A program made the position numbers and the translations under genes. A stretch of 63,729 nt of DNA from Duganella sp. (GTDB lineage Bacteria; Pseudomonadota; Gammaproteobacteria; Burkholderiales; Burkholderiaceae_D): NCBI GenBank assembly GCA_026225475.1, contig JAMFSU010000140.1, positions 1 through 63,729 on the forward strand, given 5' to 3'. The notes under the pieces are model-generated. The model worked only from the letters and a program-made list of their open reading frames with translations. It searched no databases and had not been told where the DNA came from. Below are positions 36,205 through 44,463 of the stretch, piece by piece. How positions within the stretch are numbered: the first letter of the stretch is position 1; every line of letters begins with the position of its first letter.

Positions 36205-37065
36205 CTATTCCAGCATTGCCTCCAGGCCGCTAGTCAATTCCTTGAGCGGCGGCATGGCTGCGTCGGCGCTGTCGGCTGCGTGCGCCACCAGTGCTGGTAT
36301 CCATTTGGCATCGCGTTGCAGACGTTTGGCCAGCACCGCGGGATAACTTTCCTGCATGGCATGGTCGTCCAGTTCCAGCACTTCGGCACGGGCGCGCCAG
36401 GCACCCAGATGGACCCAGCCGGCAAAACGGTCGAGTGGGCTGGTCGCTAGCGGATCGGTCACTTGCTGTAGCGCCGTCACCAAGACGTCGGGGAAATTCC
36501 AGATCTTGGCCAGTTCTGCCGACACCTGGGCGAAATCAAAGCCTAGGCTTTGCTGTTCCAGTGCGGCACGGCCAGCGTCAAGCACCGGCAGGCGTTGATC
36601 CAAGGCCACCATCTCGTTGGGTGCGACTGCATGCATCTGCAATTGGCCGATGCCGTGCATCATGCCCAGCATGAAGGCCATGTCGCCGTTGTCGCCGCCT
36701 TGATGCGCCAGCCAGCGCGCGCTGCAGGCGGTGTAGAGGTTGTAGCGCCAGAACTGTTGCAGATCCAGACCTTTGGTGCTGCGAAACGCCGCCACCATGC
36801 CATTGCCGAGGACCAGATTGCGAACCATCACGAAACCCAGCATCCGCAAAGCATCGTCGACCGTGCCGACCGTGCGCGAGACATGGAAATACGCCGAATT
36901 TGCCAGCCGCAGCAACTTGGCGCTGAGGGCCGCATCACTTGCGATCAGGTGGGCAATTTCATTGGCGGAGATATCTTCAGCATTGAAGCTGTCGATCAGT
37001 TTCTGGACCACCTTGGGCACGGTGGGCAATTTATTCGGTTGATCGACCAGACTTTGCAGTTCCAT
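36205..37065 (-). CDS. HDOD-domain signalling protein
   Basis: The 286-residue protein starts at MELQSLVDQPNKLPTVPKVV after AAGGAT, and carries the HDOD domain (about 1-200, with LIASDAALSAKLLRLANSAY). HDOD proteins are HD-fold relatives without full metal residues that act in regulatory signalling. It is divergent from the DUF3141 gene. The C-terminal part has no recognised domain. Its role is unknown. Confidence 0.85.
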   Translation of the reverse strand: MELQSLVDQPNKLPTVPKVVQKLIDSFNAEDISANEIAHLIASDAALSAKLLRLANSAYFHVSRTVGTVDDALRMLGFVMVRNLVLGNGMVAAFRSTKGLDLQQFWRYNLYTACSARWLAHQGGDNGDMAFMLGMMHGIGQLQMHAVAPNEMVALDQRLPVLDAGRAALEQQSLGFDFAQVSAELAKIWNFPDVLVTALQQVTDPLATSPLDRFAGWVHLGAWRARAEVLELDDHAMQESYPAVLAKRLQRDAKWIPALVAHAADSADAAMPPLKELTSGLEAMLE

Positions 37066-37219
37066 ACGGGAATATCCTTGTGTCTTTTTTGCATCAATGT
37101 CAAGAATTACGGTTTTATTGTCGCAGAGATCAGGCAATAGGATCAGGTCTTTGTCGGTATGATGATCCATATTGTTCCTTTCGTGACATCAGTGATACGT
37201 TCTTCAAGGGAGTGGATTC

Positions 37220-39616
37220 ATGGCAACGCGCAAGAAAGCCGCCACAAGCGGCACAACCGAGGCCAGTCAAGAGCATGCTGCGCCGGTCACGGCCAGTATT
37301 GCCGCACTACCGCAGTTAGGCGACGTCAATGCCTACCTGACCGACGCAATGCAGCGCACTTATTTATTTCTCGATACCCTGCTTGATCGCGGTAACAACT
37401 ATCTGGAGCACCTGGAGCAGGGCACCCCGCCGTTATTGAAGTTCGCGCATGATGTCGTGCTCGACGGGCATGATCTGACACCCCCATGCAACTACGCACT
37501 GTTGCGTTTGCAGCCGCCGGCAAGCATGCCGGTTAAGCCCGATGCACGTCCGGTGATCGTGGTCGATCCGCGTGCTGGACATGGTCCCGGCATCGGCGGT
37601 TTCAAGTTCGATTCAGAAGTCGGCATGGCCATGCGCGCTGGCCACACTGTCTATTTCGTGACCTTCCGGCCGGAACCGGAAGACGGGCAGACCTTGCTCA
37701 CGGTGATGGATACCGAAGCCTTGTTCATCGAAGAAGTGATCCGCTGTCATCCGCAATGCAAGGCCAAACCAGTGGTGATCGGCAACTGCCAGGCCGGCTG
37801 GGCGATGATGGCACTCAATGCGCGGCGTCCCGAGCTGTTCGGACCGCTCATGATGGTCGGTGCGCCGGTCTCTTACTGGGCCGGCAGTTCGACGCTCAAT
37901 CCAATGCGCTATAGCGGCGCGCAACTGGGCGGTTCTTGGCTGGCGTCCTTTACCAGCGACCTCGGTGCCGACCGTTTCGATGGCGCTCATCTGGTCGAGA
38001 ATTTTGAAAAACTCAATCCCGCCAATACCTTGTGGAACAAGTATTACAACCTATGGTCGTCGGTGGATACCGAATCTGAGCGCTTTCTCGAGTTCGAGCG
38101 TTGGTGGGGCGGTTATTTCCGCATGACGGGCAGTGAAATCGAATCGATCGTCGAAAACCTGTTCGTCGGCAATCGTCTGGCGCGTGGCACCATGATGGCC
38201 GGCGATCAAGCGATTGATTTGCGCAATGTGACCGCGCCGATCGTGGTGTTCGCCTCCTGGGGCGACAACATCACGCCGCCGCCGCAAGCCTTGAACTGGA
38301 TCATCGATACCTGGGGTGACGAACGCGCCATTACGGCTGCCGGGCGCACCATCATTTATGTGTTGCACGAAAGCGTCGGCCATTTGGGCATTTTTGTCGG
38401 TGGTGCGATTGCATTGAAGGAACACGACCAACTGGTGACGTCGCTGGATGTGATTGAAAGCCTGCCGCCGGGGCTGTATGAAATGAAGCTCGAAGCCAAG
38501 GCCGGCAAACAGGAGCAGCGCTGGGAACAACTGGAGCCGGGCGATTACACCGTGCATTATGAGCACCGCACCATGGATGATCTGCGCAAGCTCAATCCCG
38601 AAGGCCGGGACGAGGAAGAGATGTTTTCCACCATCAGCCAATGGTCGGAATTCAATGCCAATCTGTACAAGACGTATATCCGTCCATGGGTGCGCATGAC
38701 GGCCACGCGAGAAATCGCCGACGCTATGGTCAAGATCAATCCCTTGCGCATGCAGCGCCAATTGTTCTCCGACAGTTTTTCGCTGGCGCCATTCATTCGC
38801 CAGCAAGCCGCGGCTGCCCGTGCCGATCGCAAACAAGTCGCGGCCGATCATCCGCTCAAACAGATCGAACAAAAGGTCGCCGAAAAAATCAGCGAAGAAC
38901 TTGAGCAATATCGTCTGCGCCGCGATGCACAGATGGTCAAGATGACGCGCCAGGTATTCGGTGAAAAAGGTATTGGCGCCTGGCTCAAGCCACACGTGCC
39001 AGATGCTGTGATTGCCCAGGAACGGGCCTTGCAGGAATTGGCCGATTATCGTGAAATTGCCTTGGCCAGCATCGATGACGGTGGCTTTGCCGAGGCCGTT
39101 TGCCGCATTGTCGTGGCCGGGATGATTTCCATCGGCGCGTTTGAGCGACGCAGCCTGCGCCTGGCGCGTTTGTTGGCGCAATTGCCGAACATGCATGCCA
39201 GTGTCACCAGCAAGACCAATTGGGTGCAATTGCTCAAAGAGCAGGCGCGTATTGTGGCCGTAGCACCAGTCGAAGCACTCAATGCGCTCGAACAAATGCT
39301 GCCCGACAGCGGCACCCGCGAGCGCGCTTTGGCAGTGGCGGCAGCGGTGATGATGATCGAGCCGACCTTGGCCAATCCACGTTCAGAAATCATCGAATTC
39401 CTGATTGGTACGCTCAATGTCGATCCGCAACGGGTGATCGCACTGGCCCGTAAATTGACCGATGCGCTGGAGACGCCTCCGGCGGCCAAGGTGGCAACGG
39501 CCAAGCCAAAGGCGCGCACAGCGGTCAAGCCGGTCGTCAAGGTGGCAGCGGCCAAGAAAAAAGCAGTTGAACCCGCCCCAAAAAGGCGTCGTTCAACTGC
39601 TTCAGCAAAAACCTAG
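37220..39616 (+). CDS. DUF3141 protein, PHA-synthase-like alpha/beta hydrolase
   Basis: The 798-residue protein begins after AAGGGAG and shows an alpha/beta hydrolase core like PHA synthase: nucleophile elbow GNCQAGWA with Cys 190, acid candidate Asp 349 in SWGDNITPP, and histidines 383 and 388 in HESVGHLG. After residue 480 come helical regions and a lysine/alanine/proline-rich tail (about 755-798) that could bind DNA, polymer or RNA. Function is unproven; PHA-granule or storage-lipid metabolism is a reasonable inference. Length and the tail are unlike true PhaC. Confidence 0.8.
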   Translation: MATRKKAATSGTTEASQEHAAPVTASIAALPQLGDVNAYLTDAMQRTYLFLDTLLDRGNNYLEHLEQGTPPLLKFAHDVVLDGHDLTPPCNYALLRLQPPASMPVKPDARPVIVVDPRAGHGPGIGGFKFDSEVGMAMRAGHTVYFVTFRPEPEDGQTLLTVMDTEALFIEEVIRCHPQCKAKPVVIGNCQAGWAMMALNARRPELFGPLMMVGAPVSYWAGSSTLNPMRYSGAQLGGSWLASFTSDLGADRFDGAHLVENFEKLNPANTLWNKYYNLWSSVDTESERFLEFERWWGGYFRMTGSEIESIVENLFVGNRLARGTMMAGDQAIDLRNVTAPIVVFASWGDNITPPPQALNWIIDTWGDERAITAAGRTIIYVLHESVGHLGIFVGGAIALKEHDQLVTSLDVIESLPPGLYEMKLEAKAGKQEQRWEQLEPGDYTVHYEHRTMDDLRKLNPEGRDEEEMFSTISQWSEFNANLYKTYIRPWVRMTATREIADAMVKINPLRMQRQLFSDSFSLAPFIRQQAAAARADRKQVAADHPLKQIEQKVAEKISEELEQYRLRRDAQMVKMTRQVFGEKGIGAWLKPHVPDAVIAQERALQELADYREIALASIDDGGFAEAVCRIVVAGMISIGAFERRSLRLARLLAQLPNMHASVTSKTNWVQLLKEQARIVAVAPVEALNALEQMLPDSGTRERALAVAAAVMMIEPTLANPRSEIIEFLIGTLNVDPQRVIALARKLTDALETPPAAKVATAKPKARTAVKPVVKVAAAKKKAVEPAPKRRRSTASAKT

Positions 39617-39636
39617 TCTAGGAGACGTCGCGCCGT

Positions 39637-40743
39637 TCAAGCTGCCTTATTCATCTCTGGCATCTTGAGCGGTTCGCTGGTCGGACGGCCTTTGAAGTCA
39701 GTCCAGCACAGACGCTCGAAGTCATACAGCTTGCAGCGGCGTGCCGTATCGAAATACCAACGCCAGGAAAAGCGCTGAATGATGATGCGGCCGGGCAGCA
39801 TAGTTTCCAGCATCTTTTGTGCTTTCTTGAGGCGATACAGCGGCACACTCATATCAACGTGATGGGCGGTGTGTTCCATGATGTGATGCAAAGCCGCGCC
39901 GATACCGTAACGGAAGGTCAGATGCACGGTGGTCGAGACAAACGGCTGGGCGGCTGACCAGGTCGATTTGTCGGTGTACCACGCCACTTCCGGATGGGTG
40001 TGGTGGACATAGACAACAAAACCCATCATGGCCTTCCAGAACAGGATAGGCACCACAAATGCCGTCAGCAGCAACAGCCAGAACGATTGACCTCCCGTAG
40101 CAGAAACCACACCCAGCAGACCGATCCAGAGCGCCGCGACGGCGGTCACCAGGACGCCATCCCAAACGAATTCGGCACGGCGTGTCGGCATTTGCTTGCG
40201 CGAAGGGAAGTACATGCGCTTCCACCACATATCCACCATGTAATACAGCCACGGAGCCCAACCGCTGCGATAGAGCCGTTCCAGCCGTTGCCGCCAGCGC
40301 GGCAGGGACTGAAAGTCCTTGAGTGAACGCGGCTGCCAGACGAAGTCGAAGGCTTGCAGATTGGTGTAACCATGGTGCACCACGTTATGGCCGACCGCCC
40401 ACAAGCTGTAAGGAGTCAGCGAAAACATGAACACGAACCGGCCCAGCCAAGTATTGAGGCGGCGGTTTTCGGTAAAGCTTTGATGGCAGGCATCATGGCC
40501 GAGGATGAAAAGGCGTCCGATGATGAAGCCGGTGACCATGCCCAGCAATATTTTGCCGATGATGTTCGACACCCAGACGGTCGCCGTCAGCGTGATCCCG
40601 AACAGGCATAAGTCGAGCAATACCAGCGCGATGGCCAGAGGTGTGCTGCGCTTGACGATGGGCTCCAGCCAGGAGCGGATGATCTTGCGATGCGGCATCG
40701 GCGCATGCGGATCGACAGGTGTCGCAGGGGTAGGAAGAGACAT
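39637..40743 (-). CDS. Membrane fatty acid desaturase
   Basis: The 368-residue enzyme has three histidine boxes HDACHQ, HNVVHH and HHIMEHTAHHVD, plus hydrophobic segments, typical of acyl-lipid desaturases that introduce double bonds using O2 and iron. It probably acts at Delta-12 or Delta-9 on membrane lipids, as for cold adaptation; regiospecificity cannot be told. It is convergent with the DUF3141 gene and separated by about 180 bases from ompW. Confidence 0.88.
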   Translation of the reverse strand: MSLPTPATPVDPHAPMPHRKIIRSWLEPIVKRSTPLAIALVLLDLCLFGITLTATVWVSNIIGKILLGMVTGFIIGRLFILGHDACHQSFTENRRLNTWLGRFVFMFSLTPYSLWAVGHNVVHHGYTNLQAFDFVWQPRSLKDFQSLPRWRQRLERLYRSGWAPWLYYMVDMWWKRMYFPSRKQMPTRRAEFVWDGVLVTAVAALWIGLLGVVSATGGQSFWLLLLTAFVVPILFWKAMMGFVVYVHHTHPEVAWYTDKSTWSAAQPFVSTTVHLTFRYGIGAALHHIMEHTAHHVDMSVPLYRLKKAQKMLETMLPGRIIIQRFSWRWYFDTARRCKLYDFERLCWTDFKGRPTSEPLKMPEMNKAA

Positions 40744-40864
40744 TGCGTTAAACCTTACTCATAACGGGGTTGCGCCAAGATGATAATAGCAATCATTTGT
40801 ATTATACGTTACTCGGCCCGGCAACTTATCGGGGACAGTCAGATAGCGTTGCGATAGCAGTAGA

Positions 40865-40889
40865 AAGCCGTGACCAATGGTCACGGCTT
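40865..40889 (-). terminator. Stem-loop downstream of ompW
   Basis: AAGCCGTGACC (40865-40875) and GGTCACGGCTT (40879-40889) form a perfect 11-bp stem with a 3-base loop. On the minus strand it is followed by TCTACTG, so the T-run is short. It lies about 40 bases after the ompW stop. Confidence 0.65.
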
Positions 40890-40926
40890 GGCCGCCTGCA
40901 GCAATGCTTGGCAGTGCTTGATTGCC

Positions 40927-41544
40927 TTAGAAGCGGTAACCGACACCGACGCCGATCAACCAGGGATCGATGCGCACGGTACTCAGCTTGCTGCCATCCG
41001 TGGTGCTGTAGACATCGCTGCGAATCTGCACTTTCTTGATATCGAAGTTGACCAGCCAGTGTTGGTCGATCTTGATATCGACGCCAGCTTGCACGGCGCC
41101 GCCGATGCTATGGCTTTCCAGACGGGCACCGCCATTGAGCAAGTTGACATCAGAAATGCGCGTGTAGTTGATACCGGCACCGACATACGGACTGATGGTA
41201 GCGCTCGGCATGAAGTGATATTGCGCCAGCAAGGTCGGTGGCAAGTGCTTGAAGCTACCGATGCTGGTGCCATCGAGTTTGACATCCTGCTTTTGTGGAT
41301 AGGTCAGGATCAGTTCGGTCGACCAATGTGGGGTGAAAAAGTAGCTGATGTCGACTTCAGGAATAGTCTTGGAATTGATGCTCAGACGGTCCGATGCACC
41401 AGTACCGGCAATGGGATCAGACTTGTTTTCCGGGCTCAGTTGTACGGCGCGCAGGCGCACCAGCCATGGGCTTTCCTGCGCAGAGACAAAGGGCGAGGTA
41501 GACAGGGTGCTGGCTATAGCCAATAACATAAAGATCTTTTTCAT
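40927..41544 (-). CDS. ompW: OmpW-family outer-membrane barrel
   Basis: The 205-residue protein has a signal peptide ending FVSA|QESPW and an eight-strand barrel ending in GVGVGYRF, the C-terminal aromatic needed for outer-membrane assembly. OmpW proteins pass small hydrophobic molecules. A perfect FNR box at 41627-41640 sits 41.5 bases ahead of a likely start point, with TACATT at -10, so low oxygen probably raises its expression. Confidence 0.92.
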   Translation of the reverse strand: MKKIFMLLAIASTLSTSPFVSAQESPWLVRLRAVQLSPENKSDPIAGTGASDRLSINSKTIPEVDISYFFTPHWSTELILTYPQKQDVKLDGTSIGSFKHLPPTLLAQYHFMPSATISPYVGAGINYTRISDVNLLNGGARLESHSIGGAVQAGVDIKIDQHWLVNFDIKKVQIRSDVYSTTDGSKLSTVRIDPWLIGVGVGYRF

Positions 41545-41626
41545 AGTGAATTTCCAGCGCTATCGAGGCGTTTTTGTGAACAAAGGTGAGATGTCCGCAA
41601 TGTACGTGGGATGCGAGTAGGGTGAT

Positions 41627-41640
41627 TTGATGTCGATCAA
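41627..41640. promoter_or_regulatory. FNR box of ompW
   Basis: TTGAT-GTCG-ATCAA is a perfect FNR site. Reading toward ompW, TACATT occupies the 23rd to 28th bases after the box, exactly where the -10 element lies in a class II FNR promoter (site centred at -41.5). Confidence 0.8.
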
Positions 41641-41725
41641 GAAAAGCGACTTCGCCTCGCGTGAGCTGAGTTGTTCATACCGTCAGGCGAAGCAACGTCA
41701 CTTGGCCCAGTAACCAGCGCCACCT

Positions 41726-41739
41726 TTGATCCAGGTCAA
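41726..41739. promoter_or_regulatory. FNR box of hemN
   Basis: TTGAT-CCAG-GTCAA is a near-perfect FNR site. TACACT (41762-41767) is again the 23rd to 28th base after the box, so the layout is identical to that of ompW. It lies about 110 bases before the hemN ATG. Confidence 0.75.
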
Positions 41740-41849
41740 GGTAATTCCCGCCTGCCGTCCCTACACTTGCTGCGATCGGGCCGCCGTGCGCACTGGCTTT
41801 GTCGTTTTGACAGAACTACGCCGTGCGGCCGCATCTGGAGTAAAACAAC

Positions 41850-43292
41850 ATGGTGGTTTCCGCAATGCCGATGGTCGCTGAGCCATCTGTCGAATTCGAC
41901 GCCCAACTGGTGCGCAAGCTGAGCCGCTCCGGCCCACGGTATACCTCGTATCCGACCGCCGACCGCTTCAGCGACAGCTTCGGTTACCGCGATTACCTGC
42001 AGGCAGTGGCCGGGCTGCGCACACGTGGCAGCCGCAATCCCTTGTCGCTATACGTGCATATTCCATTTTGCGAAAACATTTGCTACTACTGCGCCTGTAA
42101 CAAGATCATCACCAAGAACCGCGATAAGGCGACGATTTATCTAAGCTACCTGAAGCACGAGATCGAAATGCAGGGCAAGCTGTTCGATGGCATGAACCAG
42201 ATCGAGCAATTGCATCTGGGCGGCGGCACGCCAACCTATATTTCGGACGCGCAAATGGGCGACCTGATGGCGCATCTGCAACGCTGGTTCCGTTTTGCCT
42301 CCGATGAAACCGGTGAATATTCAATCGAGGTCGATCCGCGCACGGTGTCAGCAGAGCGCGTGGTCAGTCTGCGTCGGCAAGGTTTCAACCGGCTCAGTCT
42401 GGGCGTGCAGGATTTTGATGCGCTGGTGCAAAGGGCGGTCAATCGGGTCCAGCCCGAGCATTTGACGCTCGACATCATCAAGGCCGCGCGCGCGGCGCAA
42501 TTTCGTTCGGTCAGCATCGATCTGATCTACGGCTTGCCGCAGCAGAACGTGATCAGCATGGCGCAAACGCTGGCGCAAGTTATTCGCGCAGCGCCCGACC
42601 GGATTTCGCTGTACAACTATGCCCATCTACCGCATCTGTTCAAGCCGCAACGGCGCATTGCCGATGCTGCGCTGCCCAGCGCCGAGGCCAAGCTTGACAT
42701 GTTGGCGCTGGGTATCCGCCGCCTGACCGACGCCGGTTATGTCTATATCGGCATGGATCATTTCGCCTTGCCGACCGATGACCTTGCCGTGGCGCAGCAG
42801 CAAGGGCGGCTGCATCGCAATTTTCAGGGTTATTCGACACATGCCGAATCGGACATGGTGTCGTGCGGTGTGTCGGCCATCAGCGCGGTAGCGTCGACGT
42901 ATAGTCAGAACGTCAAGACACTGGATGCCTACTACGATGCGATCGACAAAAATGAGTTGCCGATCGAACGCGGCATCCGGCTGACCATGGATGATGTGCT
43001 GCGGCGCCTGATCATCCAGCGGCTGATGTGCAATTTCGAGCTGTCCATTGCTTCGATTGAAACCGCCTATCCAATTACATTTTCACATTATTTCGAGAAA
43101 GAAATAGACGATCTGCATTTGCTGGAACAGGATGGCTTGATACAACTTGACGATGATTGGCTCAACGTGACGCCCAAAGGCCGCTTGTTAATCCGCAATG
43201 TGTGCATGGTGTTCGATCGCTATTTGCGCACTTCACCGACGTTAGCTTCTATCCCAGCGGCAACAGTAGCGCGCTATTCCAAAACCATTTGA
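41850..43292 (+). CDS. hemN: Oxygen-independent coproporphyrinogen III oxidase
   Basis: The 480-residue radical-SAM enzyme makes protoporphyrinogen IX without oxygen. The cluster motif is CENICYYC (C74, C78, C81), with GGGTPTY for SAM binding and the HemN RISLYNYAHLPH signature. An FNR box at 41726-41739 with TACACT spaced as a -10 explains anaerobic induction. ATG 41850 is the first codon of the family match. Confidence 0.95.
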   Translation: MVVSAMPMVAEPSVEFDAQLVRKLSRSGPRYTSYPTADRFSDSFGYRDYLQAVAGLRTRGSRNPLSLYVHIPFCENICYYCACNKIITKNRDKATIYLSYLKHEIEMQGKLFDGMNQIEQLHLGGGTPTYISDAQMGDLMAHLQRWFRFASDETGEYSIEVDPRTVSAERVVSLRRQGFNRLSLGVQDFDALVQRAVNRVQPEHLTLDIIKAARAAQFRSVSIDLIYGLPQQNVISMAQTLAQVIRAAPDRISLYNYAHLPHLFKPQRRIADAALPSAEAKLDMLALGIRRLTDAGYVYIGMDHFALPTDDLAVAQQQGRLHRNFQGYSTHAESDMVSCGVSAISAVASTYSQNVKTLDAYYDAIDKNELPIERGIRLTMDDVLRRLIIQRLMCNFELSIASIETAYPITFSHYFEKEIDDLHLLEQDGLIQLDDDWLNVTPKGRLLIRNVCMVFDRYLRTSPTLASIPAATVARYSKTI

Positions 43293-43722
43293 TCGATGAT
43301 TGCGATCGCTTTCCTCCAGCAACGGCAGCGGCTAGCGCTCATACCGATCAAGCGCGCAACGGCGCGATGGCTGCGAATGGATCTGCTCGGCATGCAAATT
43401 TTATGCTCAAAAGAAAATGGGCTGATCGATCCGCTGTCATGCGGGCATCTGTCCCGCCGACAATCCCGGCTTAAGATTTTTTGAGTGCCCCCGGCGCTGG
43501 AATCCTTGCGCCCTTGCCGAACGCATGAATCCAGGTATCACAGAAACAGACATTTTTTCAAAGTTGAACTATGGAAATATATTCGATGTCAGTAACAATA
43601 CATAAGAATTGGCACTGATTTTCACTACGGATTTTGTTAGGCACTTTTAGTGCAATTCTTCCGCATGTGCCTGACGGATCTGCGATCAAGGCTGGCACAT
43701 TTTTTAGAGTAAGGAGAATTTT
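43293..43722. other. Intergenic region before kinase-bearing genes
   Basis: About 430 bases. The first 150 are GC-rich with CCCGCCGACAATCCCGGC followed by a T-run near 43476-43483, a weak possible terminator. From 43540 to 43730 the sequence turns AT-rich. No hrp-type box (GGAACC or TTCG-N16-TTCG) was found by eye. No gene is supported. Confidence 0.4.
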
Positions 43723-44463
43723 ATACCTATAGACACTGCTAAATATTGGACCACTGTGGGGCGCCACCAAGCGCGTCATGCCAACTGTCATTCATCGACA
43801 GCGTTGCAGGATCAACTCAACGCCATTGCTGGCGCACAAGCACACAAACCACCTGCACGCTGCCATCCGCTTACGACATTGTATGCGTCCGCGCTATTGC
43901 TGCCGCATCTGCTTTTTATCAACAACAGTACTGCCCGCATTCGTACCAGCACGAGCAAGCAAACGCCACAGAGATCTGAGCGTGAGACGGGTGTATCCCT
44001 GCGTCAATCGCTTGCTACCGCCGCCAATCTGACACCGCAATCATCATGCCAGAATCCGCCGCCACGACATTGGCATTCGTCTGCCATTGGCGCTGTTGCA
44101 GCTGTGGTCGGCACAGAGCATGCTGCGCCTGCTAGTAAGCCGATGTCGACCTATGCCGAATCCGGCTCTGCTAGCTTCTTCGGTTTGCCGTTAGCCTCCG
44201 CAGCGCCCGCTAATCTGCCGACAGGGGCGGTGCAATGGGATCAGAATAAGCGGCTGTTTACCGTGAACGATGACGCCATTAAAGCGCTGGCGCTATGCAA
44301 CCTCAAAGATTTTTTTGTAAAAAATAAAATATTATCTTTAGACGATGCTGAAAAATTCGAATTTTATCTGCGCGATAAAGGCCTTGGCGCAGCATTAATT
44401 ATTGCTGCAAAAGATGAAGGACTCCTGTTGCGACAAAAACGGGTCAATCGAGAAAATTCGTGA
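43723..44463 (+). CDS. Unknown protein preceding kinase gene; possible ATA start
   Basis: A strong AAGGAG (43711-43716) stands six bases before ATA at 43723, and the frame from that ATA runs to TGA at 44463, giving 246 residues (PIDTAKYWTTVGRHQ...). The nearest standard start is GTG at 43756, without a ribosome binding site of its own. The first half is rich in Ser, Thr, His and Pro; there is no domain I recognise. The end overlaps the next gene by four bases. It may be the N-terminal part of one larger protein, a separate coupled gene, or a damaged gene with an ATG to ATA change. Confidence 0.45.
   Translation: MPIDTAKYWTTVGRHQARHANCHSSTALQDQLNAIAGAQAHKPPARCHPLTTLYASALLLPHLLFINNSTARIRTSTSKQTPQRSERETGVSLRQSLATAANLTPQSSCQNPPPRHWHSSAIGAVAAVVGTEHAAPASKPMSTYAESGSASFFGLPLASAAPANLPTGAVQWDQNKRLFTVNDDAIKALALCNLKDFFVKNKILSLDDAEKFEFYLRDKGLGAALIIAAKDEGLLLRQKRVNRENS

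Noticed and set aside
43296..43484. Plus-strand frame of 62 residues after hemN
   Set aside because: No ribosome site or similarity; composition looks random.
43441..43722. Hrp-type promoter boxes upstream of the kinase-bearing genes
   Set aside because: No GGAACC-N16-CCAC or TTCG-N16-TTCG pair found by eye.
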